Part shown: piece after piece, positions 55,136 to 64,000 of the stretch
How the letters are laid out: each line of letters starts with the position of its first letter
Position numbering within the stretch: position 1 is the stretch's first letter
Assembly (NCBI RefSeq): GCF_034092375.1
Contig: NZ_CP139302.1
Coordinates: 1 to 64,000 of the forward strand
Length of the DNA stretch: 64,000 nucleotides
Source of the DNA: Prochlorococcus sp. MIT 1300
GTDB lineage: Bacteria; Cyanobacteriota; Cyanobacteriia; PCC-6307; Cyanobiaceae
Reading direction: 5' to 3'
Position numbers and translations under genes: made by a program
The notes under the pieces: model-generated
The model's database searches: none
Seen by the model: the letters and a program-made list of their open reading frames with translations, nothing else
What the model was told of the DNA's origin: nothing

Positions 55136-56474
55136 ATGACCACCCTTCTTTAATTAGTTGCTTGCTTCTGCCTATCGCTAAGGAACCATTAGGAACATTT
55201 TTAGTTAGTGTTGAACCTGCTCCAACTGTTACGTCTTTACCAAGTACTATTGGTGCTACTAAAACTGAATTTGCCCCAGTCTTAGTATTATCCCCAATTC
55301 GAGTTTGGTGTTTATTTCTACCGTCATAATTAGCTGTAATTGTCCCTGCGCCAATATTTACCTTGCTTCCGAGTTGTGAATCACCTATATAGCTAAGGTG
55401 ATTTACTTTTGTCCTTTCTCCAATATGACTCTTCTTTATTTCAACGAAGTTACCAATGCGACAGTGACTTGAAATTGTTGATTGAGGACGCAAGTGAGTG
55501 AAGGGACCTATAAAAACATCGTGGTCAACTTTTGAGTTGTCAATTACTGAATTAAGGACCTTGACTCTGTCTCCTAATTCAACATCCTTCAATAGGGTCC
55601 CTGGCCCTAACAAGCAACTATTTCCCACCTTGCATTTCCCTCTGAGATGGGTCTGTGGTTCGATTAAAACATCTTTACCAAAAGTACATGACTCACTAAT
55701 TGTGCAACTAGATGGGTCGGTAAAAGTTACACCTTCATTCATCCAATAATTTCGTAGGCGTTCTTGGAGTAATGCCTCACAAATAGAAAGTTGCTTACGA
55801 TTATTTATTCCCAACACCTCATTGACATCTTCCACTTCTGTATGTACCGCTAGAGACATCATTTTTATTGTGTCTGTAAGGTATAGTTCTCCTTGATTAT
55901 TCTTGTTAGATAAGTTTGGTAGGATTTCCTTAAGTTTGCTCCATTCAAAACAATAAATACCTGCATTGGTTAGATGATTATCTAGTTGTTCTTTTGTGCA
56001 ATCTCGATCTTCTATGATTGAACGTACTTGGTTTTCTTTAGTTGTAAAAACTCGTCCATAACCTTTTGGATTCTTTTGAGTGGCTGTAAGTAACGTCACG
56101 TCTGCGGATTTTTTGGTATGAGTATTTACTAGTTTTTTAATAGTATCAACTTTGAGTAATGGGACATCACCACTTAAGACTAATAATTGGCCATCAAAAT
56201 CCTTTAAAACAGGCAGTAATTTTTGTAGGGCATGCCCAGTACCATTTTGTGGACTCTGTTGTATAAATTCTAGTCCCTCGATATGATTTAGGCTTTCTCT
56301 GATTTTATCTTCTTGGTGACCAACTATTACTATACGTCTATTTACATTTAAGCCATTACAAACAGCTAGAACTCTTTCTATCAATGTCCTACCTGCAAGC
56401 TGTTGTAGTACTTTTGGTAGAGAGCTTTTCATACGTGTTCCTTTTCCGGCTGCCAATATTGCGACTACAAGCAT
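55113..56474 (-). CDS. glmU: Bifunctional GlmU: GlcN-1-P acetyltransferase / GlcNAc-1-P uridyltransferase
   Basis: Makes UDP-GlcNAc for peptidoglycan and lipopolysaccharide. The 453 residues contain the N-terminal nucleotidyltransferase signature [18 protein letters not shown] (residues 7-24), LSGDVPLL near 100 and QNGTGHAL. The C-terminal left-handed beta-helix follows (about 250-453) with hexapeptide repeats and the acetyltransferase segment [18 protein letters not shown]. The stop overlaps murF by four bases in convergent orientation. It is last in the run ubiD-aroA-methyltransferase-glmU. Confidence 0.97.
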   Translation of the reverse strand: MLVVAILAAGKGTRMKSSLPKVLQQLAGRTLIERVLAVCNGLNVNRRIVIVGHQEDKIRESLNHIEGLEFIQQSPQNGTGHALQKLLPVLKDFDGQLLVLSGDVPLLKVDTIKKLVNTHTKKSADVTLLTATQKNPKGYGRVFTTKENQVRSIIEDRDCTKEQLDNHLTNAGIYCFEWSKLKEILPNLSNKNNQGELYLTDTIKMMSLAVHTEVEDVNEVLGINNRKQLSICEALLQERLRNYWMNEGVTFTDPSSCTISESCTFGKDVLIEPQTHLRGKCKVGNSCLLGPGTLLKDVELGDRVKVLNSVIDNSKVDHDVFIGPFTHLRPQSTISSHCRIGNFVEIKKSHIGERTKVNHLSYIGDSQLGSKVNIGAGTITANYDGRNKHQTRIGDNTKTGANSVLVAPIVLGKDVTVGAGSTLTKNVPNGSLAIGRSKQLIKEGWSSKTASFP

Positions 56475-56517
56475 GATTGTTTAGGTAGATGAGTGAAATC
56501 TAACCTTCCAAGGCTTC

Positions 56518-57456
56518 CTAACCAGAAAACCAGCGTTTTCTCCAGGAGGTTGTGCTTTCAAGGGAGCAATCTAATTGCTCTTGTTTTCGCCTAGCGAGAA
56601 TTTCTTGACAACTATCTTTGCCGGTCAAATCACGATATGGAATGGCAGCTCGCGTAAGGAGATGCTCTTCTTCCATCAGGTTAAGGTTTTTTGGTGAGCC
56701 TTCCAAAGCCTTGCTATTGCTTTCTGTTGTCACTGGGAGTATTCCAATAGTGCCTTCACTCCAAGAATTGCTTTTTGGGCAGGTATTTCGTAAAGATCTC
56801 AAGCTAAGCCCCGCTCTTCTAAGGCTCGCCCTAACAGCTGCTGCTCTGCAGTAAGTGATTAGTTGGCCCCCAGGCGCTAGCCTTTTGACAAGATTACTTA
56901 GGAATTCTTCACTCCACAGCTCGGGACATTTCCTGGGTGAGAAGGCGTCATGCAGTATTAGTTGCGCTTGGAAATCTTTTGGAAGAAGATTAATTTGTTC
57001 ACGTGCATCTCCCCAAAGGAGACTTCCATGACTGTTTTCAAAAGACCAGTGGCTTGTATCCCTTATTGATTTTAATATCTTTAATACATCAGATGACCAT
57101 TGATTGAGAAATACAGGCTCTTGTAATGCTATTTGAATGGGGCGATGGTCTATTTCGAGTCCCCACCAACTTACTGTTGTCTTTTTTATATTAAGACTCT
57201 CTAATAGAACTCCTGTGTTATATCCAAGTCCAAAACAAACATCAAGAATATAAATAGGAGAATGACTCTTAAGCTTCTCTATGGATGAAGGAATAATGAA
57301 TTTTTCTTTAGCCTCTTTCAAGGCTCCCTTTGAGGAATGAAAACCTTCCTTAAAGAAATGACTATGTAAGCTGATGCTCCCATCATTAGTTTGAATGAGG
57401 GAGATATCTTCAAGAGAATTATTCTTATAAGTAGATTTAAGTTTGAAGGCTTTCAA
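56518..57456 (-). CDS. MnmC-like SAM-dependent methyltransferase (tRNA-modification family)
   Basis: A 312-residue protein of the MnmC methyltransferase group (DUF752), which methylates the wobble uridine side chain of certain tRNAs. It has [21 protein letters not shown] near the N-terminus, the SAM-binding loop [16 protein letters not shown] near 75, the acidic [11 protein letters not shown] near 100, and [20 protein letters not shown] near 170. The frame extends to a GTG at 57498 deep inside aroA; the TTG at 57456, four bases after GGGAG, gives a natural start with a 20-base overlap. The FAD oxidase half of full MnmC is absent. Confidence 0.75.
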   Translation of the reverse strand: MKAFKLKSTYKNNSLEDISLIQTNDGSISLHSHFFKEGFHSSKGALKEAKEKFIIPSSIEKLKSHSPIYILDVCFGLGYNTGVLLESLNIKKTTVSWWGLEIDHRPIQIALQEPVFLNQWSSDVLKILKSIRDTSHWSFENSHGSLLWGDAREQINLLPKDFQAQLILHDAFSPRKCPELWSEEFLSNLVKRLAPGGQLITYCRAAAVRASLRRAGLSLRSLRNTCPKSNSWSEGTIGILPVTTESNSKALEGSPKNLNLMEEEHLLTRAAIPYRDLTGKDSCQEILARRKQEQLDCSLESTTSWRKRWFSG

Positions 57457-58762
57457 GGTGCTCCCAAAAGTTGGGATAAGAGACAGCTGCGGAATCACCT
57501 CGCAGCAGGGTCGATTTCCCTTTAGCCATTAATGCTGCTATTGCAAGGCTCATTGCCACGCGATGATCTGTTTCACTGTCAAGAATATTGCCATGCAAAG
57601 TGCTGCCTCCCTGAATAACTAAACCGTCTTGTTGTTCTTCTATGTTGGCTCCCATTGCTTTGAGTTGTCTCGCCATAACTGCAAGTCGATCTGTTTCCTT
57701 TACTCTTAGCTCATTTGCTCCAGTGATTCTGCTTTCACCTTCGCAGAAGCAGGCCGCTACTGAAAGAATTGGGATTTCATCTATTAAACGAGGCATCATC
57801 TCTTTGGATATGTTAAAGGCCTTAAGAGGGCCATGCTTAATCCGCAGGTCACCTACTGGTTCTCCTGTGACATCGATTGTGTTGATACATTCGACGTTTG
57901 CTCCCATGGACTGGAGTACTTCTAACACCCCTGTTCTTGTTGGATTAATACCTACATTTTCAATTGTTATGTCTGAACCCGGTATAACTGCCCCTGCAAC
58001 TAACCAGAAGGCTGCAGAACTTATGTCTCCAGGTACAACAAGATGTTGGCCTATTAGTTTTGGTCCTGGTTTAACCGTGATATGACGGCCCATTTCTCCA
58101 CCTATCTCTACATCTGCTCCAAAAGCGCGAAGCATCCGTTCACTATGGTCACGTGAACGGGCTGGTTCAATAACTGTTGTAGGGCCATCAGCTGTTAATG
58201 CCGCTAGTAATAAAGCGGATTTAATTTGTGCACTTGCTACTGGTGTTCCAATAATTGCACCATGCAGTTTTTTCCCTTGTATCGAAAGTGGGGCTAGGTC
58301 TCCATTTGAACGTCCTTGGATATCGGCACCCATTACTTTTAATGGCTTTCCTACTCTTTGCATTGGACGTTTACGCAGCGAGCTATCACCTGTAAGGACA
58401 AAATGTCTTCTTTCTCTTCCTGCAAGAAGGCCAAGCAATAGTCGCATTGTCGTGCCAGAGTTGCCACAATCGAGAATTTCTTCAGGCTCTTTGAGCCCAT
58501 CTAGTCCAACACCTTGTATTTCAACTGCTTCCCCTTGTTGAATCGGACTTATAGACACTCCCATAGATCTAAGACAAGCCGCTGTACTTAGAGGATCTTC
58601 TGAAGGGAGTAATCCCTTGATAGTGGTTAAACCTTCTGCAATGGAACCAAACAAAAGGGCTCTATGGGAGATGGATTTGTCGCCGGGGACTCGAACTTTT
58701 CCCCGTAGTTCCCCACCTTTCTTAAGAGTTCTAGAGGATGGGTTGTCGCTAACAGTGGCCAA
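57437..58762 (-). CDS. aroA: 3-phosphoshikimate 1-carboxyvinyltransferase (EPSP synthase)
   Basis: Joins shikimate 3-phosphate and phosphoenolpyruvate in aromatic amino acid synthesis. The 441-residue protein has [15 protein letters not shown] near residue 26 (phosphate-binding Lys, Ser, Arg), [19 protein letters not shown] near 97, [10 protein letters not shown] near 127, and the C-terminal [17 protein letters not shown] with conserved Glu and Arg. The glycine-loop reads NSGTTMR rather than the NAGTAMR of enterobacterial and plant enzymes. The start is a TTG without a clear Shine-Dalgarno site. It overlaps the MnmC-like gene. Confidence 0.96.
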   Translation of the reverse strand: MATVSDNPSSRTLKKGGELRGKVRVPGDKSISHRALLFGSIAEGLTTIKGLLPSEDPLSTAACLRSMGVSISPIQQGEAVEIQGVGLDGLKEPEEILDCGNSGTTMRLLLGLLAGRERRHFVLTGDSSLRKRPMQRVGKPLKVMGADIQGRSNGDLAPLSIQGKKLHGAIIGTPVASAQIKSALLLAALTADGPTTVIEPARSRDHSERMLRAFGADVEIGGEMGRHITVKPGPKLIGQHLVVPGDISSAAFWLVAGAVIPGSDITIENVGINPTRTGVLEVLQSMGANVECINTIDVTGEPVGDLRIKHGPLKAFNISKEMMPRLIDEIPILSVAACFCEGESRITGANELRVKETDRLAVMARQLKAMGANIEEQQDGLVIQGGSTLHGNILDSETDHRVAMSLAIAALMAKGKSTLLRGDSAAVSYPNFWEHLESLQT

Positions 58763-58830
58763 TTACTTTGAGTCATAAACCAATATCTTTATTCTGCACG
58801 CTGCAGCCGTCCGCAATTGATTACTTCTTT

Positions 58831-60399
58831 TTAAATTTGCTTTTTTCTTATCAACTTATCTAGGACATATCCGAAAAGAGAGGGGTCTGGTGACTCTAGA
58901 TTTAGATCAGATAAACCGAGTTCTTTCCATCTTGCATCAACTCTTTCTTCAAGGTCCCTAGGGCGAACAAGAGGCTTGCTCCACTTATGTCTTGTTTCTG
59001 GGCCGATTTTAGTGGTGGCATCAATTGCTAATCTCCCACCTAAGCCAATTTGATCGCTAGCGAAATCAAGACTGTCAAAAGGGGTGTTTTCCAAGACGAA
59101 GAGATCTCTTTGCGGATCAACTTGACTAGCGATAGCCCAAATTACTTGTCTTGGGTCTCTTACTTTGATTGTTGAGTCGACGACTACAACAAATTTTGTG
59201 TATGTGAACTGAGGTAGAGCGCTCCAAAAAGCCATCGCAGCTCTTTTGGCCTGCCCTGGATATGCCTTTTCTATAGATATGACTGCTAGCTTGTAACTAA
59301 GGGCCTCCATTGGGAGGAAAAAATCAATAATTTCTGGTATTTGTTGTCTAAGAATTGGCGTGTAGATCCTATTTAGTGCAATCGCAAGCATTGCTTCTTC
59401 CTTAGGGGGGCGACCACTAAAAGTGGTTAGGAAAATTGGATTGCGACGTTGAGTCATACATTGAAAACGTATTAAGGGAGATTGTTCAACATCCCCGTAA
59501 AAACCCATGTGGTCTCCGAAGGGTCCATCTGGTAATTCCTCACCGGGATTGATTGTTCCCTCAAGGACAATTTCACTGTGACTTGGCACATCAATATCGA
59601 TTGTTTTACAGGGTGTTAGGCGCACTCCTTCTCCCGCATAGAGCCCCGCAAAAAGCCATTCACTTAGTTGTACAGGAATTGGCGTAGCGGCTGCCATAAC
59701 TAGTAGTGGATGAACTCCAATAGCTACTGCAACTTCTAATTTTTTATTTAAAGCGGCTGCTTTTTGAAGGTGACGTGCTCCTCCCCGCACACTTAACCAA
59801 TGGACTGTCATTGAGTTATGGGTTTGACGTTGTAATCGATAGACCCCGACATTGGGGACTTTGGTTTCTGGATCCTTAGTAATTACAAGCCCTAATGTGA
59901 TTACACCTCCCGCGTCTTCAGGCCAGGGTCGCAATAGCGGAATCTTATCGAGATTTACTTCGTTGTTTTTAAATATTTCTTGGTGACATGGTGGAGTGAG
60001 GTCTCTATCAGGTCTAGCTTTCAGAAGATCCCAAAGTAGGTTTGCGAATTTACTAGTTTCTTTTAAACCTTTAGGTGGTCTTGGTTGTTGTAGAAGGGCT
60101 AATTTTGAACCTAGTTCCTCAAGCTGGCTTGGGTTTTCTAAGCCCATGCTCCAAACAACTCTTTCAAGAGTGCCAAGCAGATTTATAGCTATCGGAATAG
60201 AAGATCCATTAACGTTCTCAAATAGCAAGGCAGGGCCGCCCTGAGAAAGGACACGATCACTTATAGCTGCTATTTCTAGATCGGAATCCACTGGAGCTGT
60301 GATTCGCTTGAGTTGACCTCTATCTTCTAGAAGAGTTAGAAAATCGCGTAAGTCTCTAGCTGCAAAGCCTTTGTTAAATGGTTTTTGTAATTTGATCAC
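58831..60399 (-). CDS. UbiD-family decarboxylase (prenylated-FMN dependent)
   Basis: Probably decarboxylates 4-hydroxy-3-solanesylbenzoate in plastoquinone synthesis, the known role of cyanobacterial UbiD. The 522-residue protein has RDLRDFLTLLEDRGQLKRI at the start, the prFMN/metal region NVGVYRLQRQTHNSMTVHW near 185, and GEELPDGPFGDHMGFYG near 295 (catalytic Glu). VDPQRDLFVLENTPFDSLD lies near 435. The start is a GTG. It leads the minus-strand set with aroA 68 bases behind; the gene 60.4-60.8 kb spacer carries its promoter side. Confidence 0.92.
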   Translation of the reverse strand: MIKLQKPFNKGFAARDLRDFLTLLEDRGQLKRITAPVDSDLEIAAISDRVLSQGGPALLFENVNGSSIPIAINLLGTLERVVWSMGLENPSQLEELGSKLALLQQPRPPKGLKETSKFANLLWDLLKARPDRDLTPPCHQEIFKNNEVNLDKIPLLRPWPEDAGGVITLGLVITKDPETKVPNVGVYRLQRQTHNSMTVHWLSVRGGARHLQKAAALNKKLEVAVAIGVHPLLVMAAATPIPVQLSEWLFAGLYAGEGVRLTPCKTIDIDVPSHSEIVLEGTINPGEELPDGPFGDHMGFYGDVEQSPLIRFQCMTQRRNPIFLTTFSGRPPKEEAMLAIALNRIYTPILRQQIPEIIDFFLPMEALSYKLAVISIEKAYPGQAKRAAMAFWSALPQFTYTKFVVVVDSTIKVRDPRQVIWAIASQVDPQRDLFVLENTPFDSLDFASDQIGLGGRLAIDATTKIGPETRHKWSKPLVRPRDLEERVDARWKELGLSDLNLESPDPSLFGYVLDKLIRKKQI

Positions 60400-60801
60400 T
60401 TTGTTTTTAGGAGAGACATTTTTGACAAATGATTTTTAGAGCATTGCATTGACAAAAATCTTTTGACGAGAGAGTGGTTTTTCTTTTGGCTTTAGTCCAT
60501 AGGGAACAGCGAGATCTTTTAATGATCTGTCCCTAGGAATTCAGCCCTTCAACCTTTTTAGTGGTCAAGGTCACAATAGATTCTTCAAGATTCAGTTGTA
60601 TTTGTTCGATGCTCTTAGCCATTGTGCTTCAAAGCTTGCGAATTTTTTAAGAGATCATCCTCTGATACAAAATGGATAACCCCAATGCATCGCCTAAGAG
60701 TCCTTTAGAGAGGTCCTCTTTGAGATGATCATCTTAGCCAGCTTCCCTCCACTTAATAACAAGCCTAGTTACTGTTACTGAAGAGTTCAGGTATTAGGTA
60801 A
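60400..60801. other. 402-base divergent spacer between ubiD and comB
   Basis: The only gap above 300 bases in the window. It must hold the divergent promoters of ubiD and comB. It contains a stem-loop at 60500-60535 (TAGGG and ACAG pairing with CTGT and CCCTA, one A bulged) and a 29-codon minus-strand ORF ending at the stem. It also has an 18-codon plus-strand ORF at 60672-60728 and the near-palindrome AGAGGTCCTCT. I recognise no known RNA family. Confidence 0.4.
60533..60622 (-). CDS. Candidate 29-aa small ORF, doubtful
   Basis: An ATG ORF encoding an amphipathic helix-like peptide (MAKSIEQIQLNLEESIVTLT, then a basic end). Its TAG stop lies inside the base of the stem-loop at 60500-60535, so the hairpin would directly follow the message end. 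It has no strong Shine-Dalgarno site and no known family. It could be chance. Confidence 0.2.
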   Translation of the reverse strand: MAKSIEQIQLNLEESIVTLTTKKVEGLNS

Positions 60802-61533
60802 ATGCAGCTTGCTTATTTTCATGTTGCAGCAGATGCCCCTGAAAAACCCATGCCAGATGCTGCTGTCGTAATAGATGTTTTGAGAGCTACTACCACAATT
60901 GCCTGGGCTCTTCATAATGGGGCTGAGGCTGTTCAAACTTTTGCGGATTTAGATGACTTGAGAAGTTCTGCTTCTAAATGGAACCCTAGTAAAAGACTTT
61001 TGATTGGAGAAAGGGGTGGCCAAAAGTTAAAGGGCTTTGATTTGGGGAATTCGCCTGTTGCTGTTGTCCCTGAATTAGTTAAAGGCAAAAGGCTTTTTAT
61101 GAGTACCACTAATGGCACAAAATCTCTTCAAAGAGTACGAGAGGCCCCAATGTTGTTAACACTTTCTTTGCCGAATAGAAGTGCTATCGCAAAGAGGTTG
61201 TTGAGAGAGAAGCCAACAAATATATGGATTCTTGGTAGTGGTTGGGAAGGGAGTTATTCCTTGGAAGATTCCCTGGCGGCAGGTGCACTTGCCGCTTTTT
61301 TACTAAATGAGGCCAATGGTCTGGTTAGTCTGGTGAACGATGAAATCACAGCAGCTTTTTCTTTATGGAATCAGTGGAAGCATGATCCAGAAGCTTGCCT
61401 ACGCGAAGCAACCCATGGCAAGAGGCTTGTTGGAATTGGTGATCATGACGCAGATTTCAAGTGCTGTGCAGACCTTGACTCGCTTTCTGTGGTTCCAAGT
61501 CAAAAAGAACCAGGAATCTTGGTTCCCAGCTGA
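60802..61533 (+). CDS. comB: 2-phosphosulfolactate phosphatase (ComB family)
   Basis: A 243-residue member of the ComB family, which hydrolyses 2-phosphosulfolactate to sulfolactate in methanogens. The motifs are [16 protein letters not shown] (Asp and Arg of the active site) near 23, [20 protein letters not shown] near 66, and [12 protein letters not shown] near 100. [13 protein letters not shown] lies near 157. In cyanobacteria the family is common though coenzyme M is not made, so the true substrate is uncertain. The ATG is preceded by a weak AGG. The nitrilase gene follows after 43 bases. Confidence 0.85.
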   Translation: MQLAYFHVAADAPEKPMPDAAVVIDVLRATTTIAWALHNGAEAVQTFADLDDLRSSASKWNPSKRLLIGERGGQKLKGFDLGNSPVAVVPELVKGKRLFMSTTNGTKSLQRVREAPMLLTLSLPNRSAIAKRLLREKPTNIWILGSGWEGSYSLEDSLAAGALAAFLLNEANGLVSLVNDEITAAFSLWNQWKHDPEACLREATHGKRLVGIGDHDADFKCCADLDSLSVVPSQKEPGILVPS

Positions 61534-61576
61534 CTCTTTTGTCGCCCTCTAAAGTTCAAATGACTCTTTCAACCTT

Positions 61577-62398
61577 GTGACCGATTTCTTGGCTGCCGCT
61601 ATTCAGCTCACAAGTACCTCAGAACCTGAGGCTAACTTTGCTGTTGCTGAAGAACAAATTGAATTAGCTGTCCGTCGTGGCGCTGAATTGGTAGGGCTTC
61701 CTGAAAACTTTGCCTTTATTGGTGATGATCAGAGGCGACTGGAAATTTCTGACAATCTTGCTGAAAAGTGCAACAACTTTCTCGTAACAATGGCTCGGAG
61801 ATACCAGGTGGTTTTGTTGGGAGGTGGCTTTCCTGTTCCTTTAGGTGATGGTAAAAGGACTCTTAATAGGGCTGAACTAGTTGGGAAGGACGGACAACTC
61901 TTAGCTAGATACGACAAAATTCATTTATTTGATGTTGATCTTCCTGATGGAAATACCTATCGAGAATCTGCAACTATTACCCCTGGCAGTCTTTTACCTC
62001 CAGTAGTTGATGTGCCTGGTCTCTGTCGTGTTGGCATTTCAATTTGCTATGACGTGAGGTTCCCAGAGCTTTATCGTCATCTTGTCGATGAAGGTGCAGA
62101 GTTGTTAATGATTCCTGCCGCTTTTACGGCTTTTACCGGCAAAGACCATTGGCAAGTCTTACTTCAGGCTAGAGCCATAGAAAATACTGCTTATGTTTTA
62201 GCCCCAGCACAGACTGGATTGCATTATGGACGTCGCCAAAGTCATGGCCATGCGATGGTGATTGATCCTTGGGGGACTGTTTTGGCTGATGCTGGTGTTC
62301 AGCCTGGTGCGGCCATTGCTCCCTTAGACACTTTGCATCTCAAGCATATCCGTGAGCAAATGCCCAGCCTTAAGCACCGGCAGCCAGATCTTTTCTAG
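61577..62398 (+). CDS. Nitrilase-superfamily carbon-nitrogen hydrolase (Nit1/Nit2-like)
   Basis: A 273-residue amidase. The Glu-Lys-Cys triad is complete: Glu in GLPENFAF near 43, Lys in RYDKIHLFDVDLPDG near 113, and Cys in VGISICYDVRFPELYRHL near 154. The pattern around DVDLPDG and RQSHGHAMVIDPWG fits the Nit1/Nit2 branch, whose known members hydrolyse deaminated glutathione or alpha-ketoacid amides; assignment to one is uncertain. The start is a GTG. The cell-wall amidase ATG lies four bases after its stop, so the two are probably cotranscribed. Confidence 0.88.
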   Translation: MTDFLAAAIQLTSTSEPEANFAVAEEQIELAVRRGAELVGLPENFAFIGDDQRRLEISDNLAEKCNNFLVTMARRYQVVLLGGGFPVPLGDGKRTLNRAELVGKDGQLLARYDKIHLFDVDLPDGNTYRESATITPGSLLPPVVDVPGLCRVGISICYDVRFPELYRHLVDEGAELLMIPAAFTAFTGKDHWQVLLQARAIENTAYVLAPAQTGLHYGRRQSHGHAMVIDPWGTVLADAGVQPGAAIAPLDTLHLKHIREQMPSLKHRQPDLF

Positions 62399-62402
62399 TT
62401 CA

Positions 62403-63479
62403 ATGTTCAAGGCTTTCCCTAGCCAGAGAGCTTGGTTTTTGAAAGCTTTGCTGGCAGTCTGTTTTTTTGCTTTTGGACTTCCATCAAGATCCGCAAGTGT
62501 TTTAGCTGCTTGGGCCTTAAATAAAAATGGTGTCTTGGAATTACGCACTTCACGAGGTGCCAATTTGGAGGCTTTTTATCAAGGGCCAGTTGATGGAAAA
62601 GGAGCAAGGGTGTGGATTGATTTCCCTGGAGAACTGATTAGACCAAGAAGTGTTTCTGGTAGTGGCCTTGTGCATCAGATAAGGCTCGGGAAACCAACTT
62701 CAGGTAAAACAAGATTAGTTGTTGAGTTTGACCCTGTTGTTGTTTTAGACCCACGAAAGTTAAAGCTTCTAGGAACATCTCCCAATAGGTGGAATCTTGA
62801 TTTTGTTGGTTTACCGACTAGAGGCCTTCGCTCAATAGGAGAGGGGAGCTTGACTGGAAAAGTTGCGAACCAATATTCATCTTCTAGAACACCTATAAGT
62901 GCATCTGGCTTGCCCAATGTTCCAAGAGGTATATATAGGGTTGTAATTGATCCCGGCCATGGTGGACCAGATCCAGGAGCGGTTGGAATAGGGAGTTTGC
63001 GTGAAACAGATGTGGTCCTTGACATATCACTTCAGGTTGCAAAACTTTTGAGAGCTAAAGGGGTGATGGTCAATCTCACTCGCTTGAGAGAAGAGGATTT
63101 AGACCTTCCTCCGAGAGTCGCTATGGCAAATAGAGTTAATGCAACAGCTTTTGTCAGTATTCATGCAAATGCATCAAGGAGGAAAAGAGGGGACATCAAC
63201 GGTGTTGAAACTTTCTTTTTTAGTGGTTCTCGTGGAATGAGGCTGGCTACGAAAATTCAGAACCAAGTTCTTAACGTTTCAAAGGGAAGTCCAAACCGCG
63301 GGGTTCGTAGAGGACGTTTCTTTGTTATTAGACGAACGAAGATGCCTGCAGTTTTAGTTGAAACAGGTTTTGTGACGGGTAAATTAGATGCTCCGCGTTT
63401 AGCTAAAAGTTCTCACCGTAGAAAACTTGCACTCGCAATTGCTACTGGAATCCTCCAATATCTTCAGGAGTTGCGTTGA
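62403..63479 (+). CDS. amiC: N-acetylmuramoyl-L-alanine amidase with AMIN domain
   Basis: An exported cell-wall hydrolase that splits stem peptides from glycan strands during septation. The 358-residue precursor has a signal peptide (AWFLKALLAVCFFAFGL), an AMIN targeting domain (about 35-130, GARVWIDFPGELIRP, TRLVVEFDPVVVL) and a C-terminal amidase_3 domain (about 150-355). The zinc residues are in VIDPGHGGPDPGA, RETDVVLD and VSIHANAS, with the catalytic Glu in PAVLVETGFVTG. The frame is open 17 codons earlier, but the ATG at 62403 gives the signal peptide. Its stop overlaps the murI start. Confidence 0.92.
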   Translation: MFKAFPSQRAWFLKALLAVCFFAFGLPSRSASVLAAWALNKNGVLELRTSRGANLEAFYQGPVDGKGARVWIDFPGELIRPRSVSGSGLVHQIRLGKPTSGKTRLVVEFDPVVVLDPRKLKLLGTSPNRWNLDFVGLPTRGLRSIGEGSLTGKVANQYSSSRTPISASGLPNVPRGIYRVVIDPGHGGPDPGAVGIGSLRETDVVLDISLQVAKLLRAKGVMVNLTRLREEDLDLPPRVAMANRVNATAFVSIHANASRRKRGDINGVETFFFSGSRGMRLATKIQNQVLNVSKGSPNRGVRRGRFFVIRRTKMPAVLVETGFVTGKLDAPRLAKSSHRRKLALAIATGILQYLQELR

Positions 63480-64000
63480 ATCTTTGTTTGGGCCTGTTTG
63501 ATAGTGGCATCGGTGGATTTACCGTGCTTAGGAAGGTTTTAGATCGTCATTATGGAGCCAATTGTGTGTATTTGGGTGATACGGCAAGAGTCCCTTATGG
63601 TGAAAGAGATGTACAGGAGATACGAGAAATAGCAATGGAAGTGGTTAGTTGGTTGGTTCGGCAGAAAGTTTCAGTTATTGCTATGGCATGTAACACAACT
63701 AATTCATTGGCCTTTGATGTGGTTAAAGAAACGTCTGGAATACCTGTTGTTGACTTGATTAGTTCAATTTCAGAGACTATTGAAGATAGAAAGATAGGGG
63801 TTTTGGCTACACCAGCTACAGCAGCCTCTGGTGTTTATCGCCAACAGATTGAGTATGCATACCCTGGTACTGAGGTTTGGGAGCAATCTTGTCCTTCTCT
63901 TGTTCCTTTGATTGAGGCGAAAACTTCTACTGGTGAAGAGCTTCGGGCCGCGGCCCTGGAGTATTTGACCCCACTATTAAATAAAGGTGTCGAAGCGATC
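63476..64000 (+). CDS. murI: Glutamate racemase, 5' part only (runs off the window)
   Basis: Makes D-glutamate for peptidoglycan. The visible 175 codons show LGLFDSGIGGFTVLRKV with the catalytic-site Asp and Ser. They also show CVYLGDTARVPYGERD, the first catalytic Cys in MACNTTNSLAFD near residue 74, and GVLATPATAASGVYRQ. The second catalytic Cys region would lie at or beyond the window end. The start is a TTG at 63476 that overlaps the amidase stop (TTGA) and is preceded by CAGGAG five bases upstream. The gene is partial only because the window stops at 64000. Confidence 0.93.
   Translation, partial: MNLCLGLFDSGIGGFTVLRKVLDRHYGANCVYLGDTARVPYGERDVQEIREIAMEVVSWLVRQKVSVIAMACNTTNSLAFDVVKETSGIPVVDLISSISETIEDRKIGVLATPATAASGVYRQQIEYAYPGTEVWEQSCPSLVPLIEAKTSTGEELRAAALEYLTPLLNKGVEAI

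Noticed and set aside
1-64000. Mobile elements, prophage, CRISPR arrays or toxin-antitoxin pairs
   Set aside because: No transposase or integrase motifs, no regular spaced repeats and no disrupted genes were seen; the region reads as conserved core chromosome.

Overview
The window looks like core chromosome of a marine picocyanobacterium, most likely Prochlorococcus of a low-light type. This is an inference from gene content and style. The base composition is A+T-rich, genes are packed with very short spacers, and many starts are GTG or TTG. Photosynthetic and cyanobacterial families are present: plastocyanin (petE), NDH-1 subunits ndhL and ndhD, Ycf51, cyAbrB, DUF3007, DUF760, DUF4336, phylloquinone genes menD/menB, a group 2 sigma factor and Nif11-type domains. 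I see no rRNA operon, insertion sequence, phage region, CRISPR array or toxin-antitoxin island. Almost everything belongs to known families.

Layout. 0-6.9 kb: dnaA, a glutathione S-transferase (GST), glutathione reductase, a Ca2+/cation antiporter and pyrC. 7.0-9.1 kb: an intron-less tRNA-Leu(UAA), then ndhL-DUF3007-trpA ending at a strong two-way terminator shared with cyAbrB. 9.2-13.7 kb: a YciI-like protein overlapping a c6-like cytochrome, a Nif11-cupin fusion, a group 2 sigma factor, hisIE and a PTPS/QueD-like protein. 13.8-17.4 kb: clpB, a stand-alone Nif11 protein and petE with its own terminator. 17.5-24.8 kb (minus strand): a tightly spaced run transcribed ycf51, DUF4332 protein, small exported protein, S15-type hydrolase, glgB, hemE, SDR protein, petE. 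24.8-32.1 kb (plus): a TamB-like giant, a ROK-family kinase, proA, folB and a lipase-like hydrolase. 32.1-42.1 kb (minus): an RG-rich disordered protein, trpS, thrS, a DUF1824-like protein, glucokinase, thrB, ndhD and prlC.

42.3-48.7 kb: a DUF697 membrane protein, then an ABC metal-uptake operon (substrate-binding protein, ATPase, permease) with manganese-type ligands. A DUF4336 protein is translationally coupled to its end. A convergent DUF760 gene and the signal peptidase gene lepB follow. 48.8-55.1 kb (plus): menD-menB, glgA, an unknown membrane protein coupled to murF. 55.1-60.4 kb (minus): ubiD, aroA, an MnmC-like methyltransferase and glmU. 60.8-64 kb (plus): comB, a nitrilase, an AMIN/amidase_3 cell-wall amidase and the start of murI, which runs off the window.

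Functional threads: glycogen synthesis (glgA, glgB) with two unrelated glucokinase-type genes; quinone synthesis for the photosystems (menD, menB, ubiD); peptidoglycan supply and remodelling (glmU, murF, murI, amidase); and electron transport (ndhL, ndhD, petE, c6-like cytochrome). I do not see a clearly new multi-gene system. The leads most worth checking are the long hairpin formed by the coding ends of murF and glmU, the metal transporter-DUF4336 coupling, the Nif11-cupin fusion and lone Nif11 protein, the ROK kinase without its zinc motif, the missing canonical start of menD, and a few small unlisted ORFs.
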